Shown in pieces: positions 12,701-26,300 of a stretch of 64,000 nucleotides of DNA. Each line of letters opens with the position of its first letter. Within the stretch, counting starts at the first letter, position 1. Where the stretch lies: contig CP114483.1 of NCBI GenBank assembly GCA_027186245.1, forward strand, positions 18,558,220 through 18,622,219, given 5' to 3'. The stretch is from Coriaria nepalensis (lineage: Eukaryota; Streptophyta; Magnoliopsida; Cucurbitales; Coriariaceae). A program made the position numbers and the translations under genes. The notes beneath the pieces are model-generated. The model ran no database searches. It saw nothing but the letters and a program-made list of their open reading frames with translations, and was not told the origin of the DNA.

Positions 12701-13789
12701 AAAGAGACGCAATTATACGAGTTTAAGGCTAAAAAAATGCATAGTTTCCTTCAATAGATCATTTGCAGGTTATGCATGAAAGTCGTGTTTTAAATGCAAA
12801 AATATAATTGGTTGGACATGCTTTCAAATAATTTAATGATATGAAAAGACTGAATGATATGCTTTTTAAGGCTAAAATAATGCATTGTTGTCTGCAATAG
12901 ATTAATTGCAAGTTATGTAAGAAAATCATGTTTGAAGGACGAAAATAGAATTCATTTGAATTAATTTAGAATGATTTAATCACTACAAGAGACTCAATGA
13001 CATGATTTTAAGGCTAAACAAATGCATTGTTGCCTTCGATAGATCAACTGCATGTTATGCACGAAACTCATGTTTATCGTGCAAATTTCGTTTGAAGTGT
13101 TTTAGAATTATTTAATAACTGAAAGAGACGCAATTATACGAGATTAAGGCCAAAAAAATGCATAGTTGCCTTCAATAGATCATTTGCAGGTTATGCATGA
13201 AAGTCGTGTTTTAAATGCAAAAATATAATTGCTTCGACATGCTTTCAAATAATTTAATGATATGAAAAGACTGAATGATATGCTTTTTAAGGCTAAAATA
13301 ATGCATTGTTGTCTGCAATAGATTAATTGCAAGTTATGTAAGAAAATCATGTTTGAAGGGCGAAAATAGAATTCATTTGAATTAATTTAGAATGATTTAA
13401 TCACTACAAGAGACTCAATGACATGATTTTAAGGCTAAACAAATGCATTGTTGCTTTCGATAGATCAACTGCAAGTCATGCACGGAACTCATTTTTAAAG
13501 TGCGAATTTCATTCGAAGTGATTTAGAATGATTTAATGACTGAAGGAGATGCAATTATACGATTTACGGCTAAAAAAACTGCATAGTTGCCTTCAATAGA
13601 TCAATTGCAGGTTATGTGTGAAAGGCGTGTTTTAAATGCAAAAATATAATTCGTTCGACATGCTTTCAAATAATTTAATGATATGAGAAGACTGAATGAT
13701 ATGCTTTTTAAGGCTAAAATAATGCATTGTTGTCTACAATAGATTAATTGCAAGTTATGTAAGAAAATCATGTTTGAAGGGCGAAAATA

Positions 13790-13850
13790 GAATTCGTTAG
13801 AATTAATTTAGAATGATTTAACGACTGAAAGAGACGCAATTATACGACTT
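13790..13850 (-). other. One-monomer deletion inside block B
   Basis: At about 13,801-13,825 the text runs from TTAATTTAGAATGATTTAA, the a/b side, straight into CGACTGAAAGAGACGC, which belongs to monomer c. Normally TCACTACAAGAG would follow, with a monomer a in between. The deletion removes about one monomer: neighbouring markers lie 706 bp apart where 842 is expected. Both sides share AGAATGATTTAA, which explains the out-of-register pairing between different monomer types. Confidence 0.85.
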
Positions 13851-15094
13851 TAAGGCTAAAAAAATGCATAGTTGCCTTCAATAGATCATTTGCAGGTTAT
13901 GCATGAAATTCGTGTTTTAAATGCAAAAATATAATTGGTTGGACATGCTTTCAAATAATTTAATGATATGAAAAGACTGAATGATATGCTTTTTAAGGCT
14001 AAAATAATGCATTGTTGTCTGCAATAGATTAATTGCAAGTTATGTAAGAAAATCGTGTTTGAAGGGCGAAAATAGAATTCATTTGAATTAATTTAGAATG
14101 ATATAATCACTACAAGAGACTCAATGACATGATTTTAAGGCTAAACAAATGCATTGTTGCCTTCGATAGATCAACTGCAAGTTATGCACGGAACTCATGT
14201 TTAAAGTGCGAATTTCATTCGAAGTGATTTAGAATGATTTAATGACTGAAAGAGATGCAATTATACGACTTTACGGCTAAAAAAACTGCATAGTTGCCTT
14301 CAATAGATCAATTGCAGGTTATGTGTGAAAGTCGTGTTTTAAATGCAAAAATATAATTGCTTCGACATGCTTTCAAATAATTTAATGATATGAGAAGACT
14401 GAATGATATGCTTTTTAAGGCTAAAATAATGCATTGTTGTCTGAAATAGATTAATTGCAAGTTATGTAAGAAAATCATGTTTGAAGGGCGAAAATAGAAT
14501 TCATTAGAATTAATGTAGAATGATTTAATCACTACAAGAGACTCAATGACCTGATTTTAAGGCTAGAGAAATGCATTGTTGCCTTCGATAGATCAACTGC
14601 ATGTTATGCACGGAACTCATGTTTATCGTGCAAATTTCGTTTGAAGTGTTTTAGAATTATTTAATAACTGAAAGAGACGCAATAATACGAGATTAAGGCC
14701 AAAAAAATGCATAGTTGCCTTCAATAGATCATTTGCAAGTTATGCATGAAAGTCGTGTTTTAAATGCAAAAATATAATTGGTTCGCCATGCTTTCAAATA
14801 ATTTAATGATATAAAAAGACTGAATGATATGCTTTTCAAGGCTAAAATAATGCATTGTTGTCTGCAATAGATTAATTGCCAGTTATGTAAGAAAATCATG
14901 TTTGAAGGGCGAAAATAGAATTCGTTAGAATTAATTTAGAATGATTTAATCACTACAAGAGACTCAATGACTTGATTTTAAGGCTAAACAAATGCATTGT
15001 TGCCTTCGATAGATCAACTGCAAGTTATGCACGAAACTCATGTTTATAGTGCAAATTTCGTTCGAAGTGTTTTAGAATTATTTAATAACTGAAA

Positions 15095-15147
15095 AATAAT
15101 GCATAGTTTAAGGCCTAAAAAATGCGTAGTTTCAGGCCTAAAAAATA
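15095..15147 (-). repeat. 53-bp compound insertion made of short local duplications
   Basis: Ordinary units read CTGAAAGAGACGC. Here CTGAAA is followed by 53 bases and then GACGC, a net gain of 51 bp. The insert contains two imperfect copies of a piece found just downstream in the normal unit: ATGCATAGTTTAAGGCC with CTAAAAAATGCGTAGTTTCA, then GGCCTAAAAAAT. The source appears to be the adjacent AGGCCTAAAAAATGCATAG at about 15,168. It looks like template switching or slippage within one monomer. I saw no second example in the window. Confidence 0.85.
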
Positions 15148-18100
15148 GACGCAATTATACGAGTTTAAGGCCTAAAAAATGCATAGTTGCCTTCAATAGA
15201 TCATTTGTAGGTTATGCACGAAAGTCGTGTTTTAAATGCAAAAATATAATTGGTTCGACATGCTTTCAAATAATTTAATGATATGAAAAGACTGAATGAT
15301 ATGCTTTTTAAGGCTAAAATAATGCATTGTTGTATGCAATAGATTAATTGCAAGTTATGTAAGAAAATCATGTTTGAAGGGCGAAAATAGAATTCGTTAG
15401 AATTAATTTAGAATGATTTAATCACTACAAGAGACTCAATGACATGATTTTAAGGCTAAACAAATGCATTGTTGCCTTCGATAGATCAACTGCAAGTTAT
15501 GCACGGAAGTCATGTTTAAAGTGCGAATTTCATTCGAAGTTATTTAGAATGATTTAATGACTGAAAGAGACGCAATTATACGAGTTTAAGGCTAAAAAAA
15601 TGCATAGTTTCCTTCAATAGATCATTTGCAGGTTATGCATGAAAGTCGTGTTTTAAATGCAAAATTATAATTGGTTCGACATGCTTTCAAATAATTTAAT
15701 GATATGAAAAGACAGAATGATATGGTTTTTAAGGCTAAAATAATCAATTGTTGTCTGCAATAGATTAATTGCAAGTTATGTAAGAAATTAATGTTTGAAG
15801 GGCAAAAATAGAATTCGTTCGAATTAATTTAGAAGGATTTAATCACTACAAGAGACTCAACGACATGATTTTAAGGCTAAAGAAATGCATTGGTGCCTTC
15901 AATAGATCAACTGCAAGTTATGCACGAAAGTCATGTTTAAAGTGCGAATTTCGTCCGAAGTTATTTAGAATGATTTAATGACTGAAAGAGACGCAATTAT
16001 ACGACTTTAAGGCTAAAAAAATGCAAAGTTGCCTTCAATAGATCATTTGCAGGTTATGCATGAAAGTCGCTTTTTAAATGCAAAAATATAATTGGTTCGA
16101 CATGCTTTCAAATAATTTAATGATATGAAAAGACTGAATGATATGCTTTTTAAGGCTAAAATAATGCATTGTTGTCGGCAATAGATTAATTGCAAGTTAT
16201 GTAACAAAATGATGTTTGAAGGGCGAAAATAGAATTCGTTCGAATTAATTTAGAATGATTTAATCACTACAAGAGACTCAATGACATGATTTTAAGGCTA
16301 AACAAATGCATTGTTGCCTTCGATAGATCAACTGCAAGTTATGCACGAAAGTCTTGTTTAAAGTGCGAATTTTATTCGAAGTGATTTAGAATGATTTAAT
16401 GACTGAAGGAGATGCAATTATCCGACTTTACGGCTAAAAAAACTGCATAGTTGCCTTCAATAGATCAATTGCAGGTTATGTGTGAAAGTCGTGTTTTAAA
16501 TGCAAAAATATAATTGGTTCGACATGCTTTCAAATAATTTAATGGTATGAGAAGACTGAATGATATGCTTTTTAAGGCTAAAATAATGCATTGTTGTCTG
16601 CAATAGATTAATTGCAAGTTATGTAAGAAAATCATGTTTGAAGGGCAAAAATAGAATTCGTAAGAATTAATTTAGAATGATTTAATCACTACAAGAGACT
16701 CAATGACATGATTTTAAGGCTAAACAAATGCATTGTTGCCTTAGATAGATCAACTGCAAGTTATGCACGGAACTCATGTTTAAAGTGCGAATTTCATTCG
16801 AAGTGATTTAGAATGATTTAATGACTAAAAGAGATGCAATTATACCACTTTACGGCTAAAAAAACTGCATAGTTGCCTTCGATAGATCAATTGCAGGTTA
16901 TGTGTGAAAGTCGTGTTTTAAATGCAAAAATATAATTAGTTCGACATGCTTTCAAATAATTTAATGATACGAGAAGACTGAATGATATGCTTTTTAAGGC
17001 TAAAATAATGCATTGTTGTCTGCAATAGATTAATTGCAAGTTATGTAAGAAAATCATGTTTGAAGGGCGAAAATAGAATACGTTAGAATTAATTTAGAAT
17101 GATTTAATCACTACAAGAGACTCAATGACATGATTTTAAGGCTAAACAAATGCATTGTTGCCTTCGATAGATCAACTGCAAGTTATGCACGAAACTCATG
17201 TTTATAGTGCAAATTTCGTTCGAAGTGTTTTAGAATTATTTAATAACTGAAAGAGACGTAATTATACGAGTTTATGGCCAAAAAAATTCATAGTTGCCTT
17301 CAATAGGTCATTTGCAGGTTATGCATGAAAGTCGTGTTTTAAATGCAAAAATATAATTGGTTCGACATGCTTTCAAATAATTTAATGATATGAAAAGATT
17401 GAATGATATGCTTTTTAAGGCTAAAATAATGCATTGTTGTCTGCAATAGATTAATTGCAAGTTATGTAAGAAAATCAGGTTTGAAGGACGAAAATAGAAT
17501 TCATTTGAATTAATTTAGAATGATTTAATCACTACAAGAGACTCAATGACATGATTTTAAGGCTAAACAAATGCATTGTTGCCTTCGATAGATCAACTGC
17601 AAGTTATGCACGGAACTCATGTTTAAAGTGCGAATTTCATTCGAAGTGATTTAGAATGATTTAATGACTGAAAGAGATGCAATTATACGACTTTACGGCT
17701 AAAAAAACTGCATAGTTGCCTTCAATAGATCAATTGCAGGTTATGTGTGAAAGTCGTGTTTTAAATGCAAAAATATAAATGGTTCGACATGCTTTCAAAT
17801 AATTTAATGATATGAGAAGACTGAATGATATGCTTTTTAAGAGTAAAATAATGCATTGTTGTCTGCAATAGATTAATTGCAAGTTATGTAAGAAAATCAT
17901 GTTTGAAGGGCAAAAATAGAATTCGTTAGAATTAATTTAGAATGATTTAATCACTACAAGAGACTCAATGACATGATTTTAAGGCTAAACAAATGAATTG
18001 TTGCCTTCGATAGATCAACTGCAAGTTATGCACGGAACTCATTTTTAAAGTGCGAATTTCATTGGAAGTGATTTAGAATGATTTAATGACTGAAGGAGAT

Positions 18101-19490
18101 GCAATTATACGATTTACGGCTAAAAAAACTGCATAGTTGCCTTCAATAGATCAATTGCAGGTTATGTGTGAAAGGCGTGTTCTAAATGCAAAAATATAAT
18201 TCGTTCGACATGCTTTCAAATAATTTAATGATATGAGAAGACTGAATGATATGCTTTTTAAGGCTAAAATAATGCATTGTTGTCTACAATAGATTAATTG
18301 CAAGTTATATAAGAAAATCATGTTTGAAGGGCGAAAATAGAATTCGTTAGAATTAATTTAGAATGATTTAATCACTACAAGAGACTCAATGACATGATTT
18401 TAAGGCTAAACAAATGCATTGTTGCCTTCGATAGATGAACTGCAAGTTATGCACGGAAGTCATGTTTAAAGTGCGAATTTCATTCGAAGTTGTTTAGAAT
18501 GATTTAATGATTGAAAGAGACGCAATTATACGAGTTTAAGGCTAAAAAAATGCATAGTTTCCTTCAATAGATCATTTGCAGGTTATGCATGAAAGTCGTG
18601 TTTTAAATGCAAAATTATAATTGGTTCGACATGCTTTCAAATAATTTAATGATATGAAAAGACTGAATGATATGGTTTTTAAGGCCAAAATAATCAATTG
18701 TTGTCTGCAATAGATTAATTGCAAGTTATGTAAGAAAATAATGTTTGAAGGGCAAAAATAGAATTCGTTCGAATTAATTTAGAAGGATTTAATCACTACA
18801 AGAGACTCAACGACATGATTTTAAGGCTAAAGAAATGCATTGGTGCCTTTAATAGATCAACTGCAAGTTATGCACGAAAGTCATGTTTAAAGTGCGAATT
18901 TCGTCCGAAGTTATTTAGAATGATTTAATGACTGAAAGAGACGCAATTATACGACTTTAAGGCTAAAAAAATGCATAGTTGCCTTCAATAGATCATTTGC
19001 AGGTTATGCATGAAAGTCGCTTTTTAAATGCAAAAATATAATTGGTTCGACATGCTTTCAAATAATTTAATGATATGAAAAGACTGAATGATATGCTTTT
19101 TAAAGCTAAAATAATGCATTGTTGTCTGCAATAGATTAATGCAAGTTATGTAACAAAATGATGTTTGAAGGGCGAAAATAGAATTCGTTCGAATTAATTT
19201 AGAATGATTTAATCACTACAAGAGATTCAATGACATGATTTTAAGGCTAAACAAATGCATTGTTGCCTTCGATAGATGAACTGCAAGTTATGCACGAAAC
19301 TCATGTTTAAAGTGCGAATTTCGTTCGAAGTGATTTAGAATTATTTAATGACGGAAAGTGACGCAATTATACGAGTTTAAGGCTAAAAAAATGCATAGTT
19401 TCCTTCAATAGATCATTTGCAGGTTATGCATGAAAGTCGTGTTTTAAATGCAAAATTATAATTGGTTCTACATGCTTTCAAATAATTTAA

Positions 19491-19526
19491 TGATATGAAA
19501 AGACTGAATGATATGAAAAGACTGAA
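19491..19526 (-). repeat. 18-bp direct duplication within monomer b
   Basis: The element TGATATGAAAAGACTGAA occurs twice head to tail before TGATATGC; ordinary units have it once. The normal unit carries the 9-bp direct repeat AATGATATG at 18-bp spacing, which is the expected substrate for slippage. This copy stands just outside the 5,070-bp duplication and may be the ancestor of the two later copies. Confidence 0.93.
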
Positions 19527-22500
19527 TGATATGCTTTTTAAGGCTAAAATAATGCATTGTTGTCTGCAATAGATTAATTGCAAGTTATGTAAGAAAATCA
19601 TGTTTGAAGGGCGAAAATAGAATTCATTTGAATTAATTTAGAATGATTTAATCACTACAAGAGACTCAATGACATGATTTTAAGGCTAAACAAATGCATT
19701 GTTGCCTTCGATAGATCAACTGCAAGGTATGCACGGAAGTCATGTTTAAAGTGCGAATTTCATTCGAAGTTATTTAGAATGATTTAATGACTGAAAGAGA
19801 CGCAATTATACGAGTTTAAGGCTAAAAAAATGCATAGTTTCCTTCAATAGATCATTTGCAGGTTATGCATGAAAGTCGTGTTTTAAATGCAAAATTATAA
19901 TTGGTTCGACATGCTTTCAAATAATTTAATGATATGAAAAGACTGAATGATATGGTTTTTAAGGCCAAAATAATCAATTGTCGTCTGCAATAGATTAATT
20001 GCAAGTTATGTAAGAAAATAATGTTTGAAGGGCAAAAATAGATTTCGTTCGAATTAATTGAGAAGGATTTAATCACTACAAGAGACTCAACGACATGATT
20101 TTAAGGCTAAAGAAATGCATTGGTGCCTTCAATAGATCAACTGCAAGTTATGAACGAAAGTCATGTTTAAAGTGCGAATTTCGTCCGAAGTTATTTAGAA
20201 TGATTTAATGACTGAAAGAGACGCAATTATACGACTTTAAGGCTAAAAAAATGCATAGTTGCCTTCAATAGATCATTTGCAGATTATGCATGAAAGTCGC
20301 TTTTTAAATGCAAAAATATAATTGGTTCGACATGCTTTCAAATAATTTAATGATATGAAAAGACTGAATGATATGCTTTTTAAGGCTAAAATAATGCATT
20401 GTTGTCTGCAATAGATTAATTGCAAGTTATGTAACAAAATGATGTTTGAAGGGCGAAAATAGAATTCGTTAGAATTAATTTAGAAAGATTTAATCACTAG
20501 AAGAGACTCAATGACATGATTTTAAGGCTAAACAAATGCATTGTTGCCTTCGATAGATGAACTGCAAGTTATGCACGAAACTCATGTTTAAAGTGCAAAT
20601 TTCGTTCGAAGTGATTTAGAATTATTTAGTGACGGAAAGCGACGCAATTATACGAGTTTAAGGCTAAAAAAATGCATAGTTTCCTTCAATAGATCATTTG
20701 CAGGTTATGCATGAAAGTCGTGTTTTAAATGCAAAATTATAATTGGTTCGACATGCTTTCAAATAATTTAATGATATGAAAAGACTGAATGATATGCTTT
20801 TTAAGGCTAAAATAATGCATTGTTGTCTGCAATAGATTAATTGCAAGTTATGTAACAAAATGATGTTTGAAGGGCGAAAATAGAATTCGTTAGAATTAAT
20901 TTAGAAAGATTTAATCACTAGAAGAGACTCAATGACATGATTTTAAGGCTAAACAAATGCATTGTTGCCTTCGATAGATGAACTGCAAGTTATGCACGAA
21001 ACTCATGTTTAAAGTGCGAATTTCGTTCGAAGTGATTTAGAATTATTTAATGACGGAAAGTGACGCAATTATACGAGTTTAAGGCTAAAAAAATGCATAG
21101 TTTCCTTCAATAGATTATTTGCAGGTTATGCATGAAAGTCGTGTTTTAAATGCAAAATTATAATTGGTTCTACATGCTTTCAAATAATTTAATGATATGA
21201 AAAGACTGAATGATATGCTTTTTAAGGCTAAAATAATGCATTGTTGTCTGCAATAGATTAATTGCAAGTTATGTAAGAAAATCATGTTGGAAGGGCGAAA
21301 ATAGAATTCATTAGAATTAGTTTAGAAGGATTTAATCACTACGAGAGACTCAACGACATGATTTTAAGGCTAAAGAAATGCATTGTTGCCTTCAATAGAT
21401 CAACTGCAAGTTATGCACGAAACTCATGTTTATAGTGCAAATTTCGTTCGAAGTGTTTTAGAATTATTTAATAACTGAAAGAGACGCAATTATACGAGTT
21501 TAAGGCCTAAAAAATGCATAGTTGCCTTCAATAGATCATTTGTAGGTTATGCATGAAAGTCGTGTTTTAAATGCAAAAATATAATTGGTTCGACATGCTT
21601 TCAAATAATTTAATGATATGAAAAGACTGAATGATATGCTTTTTAAGGCTAAAATAATGCATTGTTGTCTGCAATAGATTAATTGCAAGTTATGTAACAA
21701 AATGATGTTTGAAGGGCGAAAATAGAATTTGTTCGAATTAATTTAGAATGATTTAATCACTACAAGAGACTCAATGACATGATTTCAAGGCTAAACAAAT
21801 GCATTGTTGCCTTCGATAGATCAACTGCAAGTTATGCACGAAAGTCATGTTTAAAGTGCGAATTTCGTCCGAAGTTATTTAGAATGATTTAATGACTGAA
21901 AGAGACGTAATTATACGACTTTAAGGCTAAAAAAATGCATAGTTGCCTTCAATAGATCATTTGCAGGTTATGCATGAAAGTCGCTTTTTAAATGCAAAAA
22001 TATAATTGGTTCGACATGCTTTCAAATAATTTAATGATATGAAAAGACTGAATGATATGCTTTTTAAGGCTAAAATAATGCATTGTTGTATGCAATAGAT
22101 TAATTGCAAGTTATGTAAGAAAATCATGTTTGAAGGGCGAAAATAGAATTCGTTAGAATTAATTTAGAATGATTTAATCACTACAAGAGACTCAATGACA
22201 TGATTTTAAGGCTAAACAAAGGCATTGTTGCCTTCGATAGATCAACTGCAAGTTATGCACGGAAGTCATGTTTAAAGTGCGAATTTCATTCGAAGTTATT
22301 TCGAATGATTTAATGACTGAAAGAGATGCAATTATACGAGTTTAAGGCTAAAAAAATGCATAGTTTCCTTCAATAGATCATTTGTAGGTTATGCATGAAA
22401 GTCGTGTTTTAAATGCAAAAATATAATTGGTTCGACAGGCTTTCAAATAATTTAATGATATGAAAAGACTGAATGATATGCTTTTTAAGGCTAAAATAAT

Positions 22501-23297
22501 GCATTGTTGTCTGCAATAGATTAATTGCAAGTTATGTAACAAAATGATGTTTGAAGGGCGAAAATAGAATTCGTTCGAATTAATTTAGAAGGATTTAATC
22601 ACTACAAGAGACTCAACGACATGATTTTAAGGCTAAAGAAATGCATTGTTGCCTTCAATAGATCAACTGCAAGTTATGCACGAAACTCATGTTTAAAGTG
22701 CGAATTTCGTCCGAAGTTATTTAGAATGATTTAATGACTGAAAGAGACGCAATTATACGACTTTAAAGCTAAAAAAATGCATAGTTGCCTTCAATAGATC
22801 ATTTGCAGGGTATGCATGAAAGTCGCTTTTTAAATGCAAAAATATAATTGGTTCGACATGCTTTCAAATAATTTAATGATATGAAAAGACTGAATGATAT
22901 TCTTTTTAAGGCTAAAATAATGCATTGTTGTCTGCAATAGATTAATTGCAAGTTATGTAACAAAATGATGTTTGAAGGGCGAAAATAGAATTCGTTCGAA
23001 TTAATTTAGAATGATTTAATCACTACAAGAGATTCAATGACATGATTTTAAGGCTAAACAAATGCATCGTTGCCTTCGATAGATGAACTGCAAGTTATGC
23101 ACGAAACTCATGTTTAAAGTGCGAATTTCGTTCGAAGTGATTTAGAATTATTTAATGACGGAAAGCGACGCAATTATACGAGTTTAAGGCTAAAAAAATG
23201 CATAGTTTCCTTCAATAGATCATTTGCAGGTTATGCATGAAAGTCGTTTTTTAAATGCAAAATTATAATTGGTTCTACATGCTTTCAAATAATTTAA

Positions 23298-23333
23298 TGA
23301 TACGAAAAGACTGAATGATATGAAAAGACTGAA
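23298..23333 (-). repeat. 18-bp direct duplication within monomer b, second copy
   Basis: This is the same duplication as at 19,491, here with TGATACGAAAAGACTGAA as the first half (T to C). It lies inside the left copy of the 5,070-bp duplication and tags that copy. Confidence 0.93.
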
Positions 23334-26300
23334 TGATATGCTTTTTAAGGCTAAAATAATGCATTGTTGTCTGCAATAGATTAATTGCAAGTTATGTAAG
23401 AAAATCATGTTTGAAGGGCGAAAATAGAATTCATTTGAATTAATTTAGAATGATTTAATCACTACAAGAGACTCAATGACATGATTTTAAGGATAAACAA
23501 ATGCATTGTTGCCTTCGATAGATCAACTGCAAGTTATGCACGGAACTCATGTTTAAAGTGCGAATTTCATTCGAAGTTATTTAGAATGATTTAATGATTG
23601 AAAGAGACGCAATTATACGAGTTTAAGGCTAAAAAAATGCATAGTTTCCTTCAATAGATCATTTGCAGGTTATGCATGAAAGTCGTGTTTTAAATGCAAA
23701 ATTATAATTGGTTCGACATGCTTTCAAATAATTTAATGATATGAAAAGACTGAATGATATGGTTTTTAAGGCCAAAATAATCAATTGTTATCTGCAATAG
23801 ATTAATTGCAAGTTATGTAAGAAAATAATGTTTGAAGGGCAAAAATAGAATTCGTTCGAATTAATTTAGAAGGATTTAATCACTACAAGAGACTCAACGA
23901 CATGATTTTAAATCTAAAGAAATGCATTGGTGCCTTTAATAGATCAACTGCAAGTTATGCACGAAAGTCATGTTTAAAGTGCGAATTTCGTCCGAAGTTA
24001 TTTAGAATGATTTAATGACTAAAAGAGACGTAATTATACGACTTTAAGGCTAAAAAAATGCATAGTTGCCTTCAATTGATCATTTGCAGGTTATGCATGA
24101 AAGTCGCTTTTTAAATGCAAAAATATAATTGGTTCGACATGCTTTCAAATAATTTAATGATATGAAAAGACTGAATGATATGCTTTTTAAGGCTAAAATA
24201 ATGCATTGTTGCCTGCAATAGATTAATTGCAAGTTATGTAACAAAATGATGTTTGAAGGGCGAAAATAGAATTCGTTCGAATTAATTTAGAATGATTTAA
24301 TCACTACAAGAGACTCAATGACATGATTTTAAGGCTAAACAAATGCATTGTTGCCTTCGATAGATCAACTGCAAGTTATGCACGAAAGTCATGTTTAAAG
24401 TGCGAATTTCGTCCGAAGTTATTTAGAATGATTTAATGACTGAAAGAGACGTAATTATACGACTTTAAGGCTAAAAAAATGCATAGTTGCCTTCAATAGA
24501 TCATTTGCAGGTTATGCATGAAAGTCGCTTTTTAAATGCAAAAATATAATTGGTTCGACATGCTTTCAAATAATTTAATGATATGAAAAGACTGAATGAT
24601 ATGCTTTTTAAGGCTAAAATAATGCATTGTTGTCTGCAATAGATTAATTGCAAGTTATGTAACAAAATGATGTTTGAAGGGCGAAAATAGAATTCGTTCG
24701 AATTAATTTAGAATGATTTAATCACTACAAGAGACTCAATGACATGATTTTAAGGCTAAACAAATGCATTGTTGCCTTCGATAGATGAACTGCAAGTTAT
24801 GCACGAAACTCATGTTTAAAGTGCGAATTTCGTTCGAAGTGATTTAGAATTATTTAATGACGGAAAGCGACGCAATTATACGAGTTTAAGGCTAAAAAAA
24901 TGCATAGTTTCCTTCAATAGATCATTTGCAGGTTATGCATGAAAGTCGTGTTTTAAATGCAAAATTATAATTGGTTCTACATGCTTTCAAATAATTTAAT
25001 GATATGAAAAGACTGAATGATATGGTTTTTAAGGCCAAAATAATCAATTGTCGTCTGCAATAGATTAATTGCAAGTTATGTAAGAAAATAATGTTTGAAG
25101 GGCAAAAATAGATTTCGTTCGAATTAATTGAGAAGGATTTAATCACTACAAGAGACTCAACGACATGATTTTAAGGCTAAAGAAATGCATTGGTGCCTTC
25201 AATAGATCAACTGCAAGTTATGAACGAAAGTCATGTTTAAAGTGCGAATTTCGTCCGAAGTTATTTAGAATGATTTAATGACTGAAAGAGACGCAATTAT
25301 ACGACTTTAAGGCTAAAAAAATGCATAGTTGCCTTCAATAGATCATTTGCAGATTATGCATGAAAGTCGCTTTTTAAATGCAAAAATATAATTGGTTCGA
25401 CATGCTTTCAAATAATTTAATGATATGAAAAGACTGAATGATATGCTTTTTAAGGCTAAAATAATGCATTGTTGTCTGCAATAGATTAATTGCAAGTTAT
25501 GTAACAAAATGATGTTTGAAGGGCGAAAATAGAATTCGTTAGAATTAATTTAGAAAGATTTAATCACTAGAAGAGACTCAATGACATGATTTTAAGGCTA
25601 AACAAATGCATTGTTGCCTTCGATAGATGAACTGCAAGTTATGCACGAAACTCATGTTTAAAGTGCGAATTTCGTTCGAAGTGATTTAGAATTATTTAGT
25701 GACGGAAAGCGACGCAATTATACGAGTTTAAGGCTAAAAAAATGCATAGTTTCCTTCAATAGATCATTTGCAGGTTATGCATGAAAGTCGTGTTTTAAAT
25801 GCAAAATTATAATTGGTTCGACATGCTTTCAAATAATTTAATGATATGAAAAGACTGAATGATATGCTTTTTAAGGCTAAAATAATGCATTGTTGTCTGC
25901 AATAGATTAATTGCAAGTTATGTAACAAAATGATGTTTGAAGGGCGAAAATAGAATTCGTTAGAATTAATTTAGAAAGATTTAATCACTAGAAGAGACTC
26001 AATGACATGATTTTAAGGCTAAACAAATGCATTGTTGCCTTCGATAGATGAACTGCAAGTTATGCACGAAACTCATGTTTAAAGTGCGAATTTCGTTCGA
26101 AGTGATTTAGAATTATTTAATGACGGAAAGTGACGCAATTATACGAGTTTAAGGCTAAAAAAATGCATAGTTTCCTTCAATAGATTATTTGCAGGTTATG
26201 CATGAAAGTCGTGTTTTAAATGCAAAATTATAATTGGTTCTACATGCTTTCAAATAATTTAATGATATGAAAAGACTGAATGATATGCTTTTTAAGGCTA

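Larger units (their letters stand above)
9770..18330 (-). repeat. Block B zone 2: mixed c1 and c2 monomers
   Basis: A second form of monomer c, c2, first appears at about 9,774. It is marked by ACTTTACGGC, AAAAAAACTGCATAG and CAATTGCAGGTTATGTGTG, and it recurs among c1 units up to about 18,120. The zone includes a longer-range duplication at offset 4,127 bp (about 11.89-12.67 kb and 16.02-16.80 kb, sharing ATGCAAAGTTGCC, GTAACAAAATGATG and TTATTCGAAGTG). A second pair lies at offset 4,550 bp (about 13.49 and 18.04 kb, sharing CGATTTACGGC). It also holds one monomer deletion and one compound insertion, listed separately. No gene is present. Confidence 0.82.

Noticed and set aside
15095..15147. 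Foreign insertion or small transposon
   Set aside because: Its pieces are found in the neighbouring monomer sequence, so local duplication explains it.
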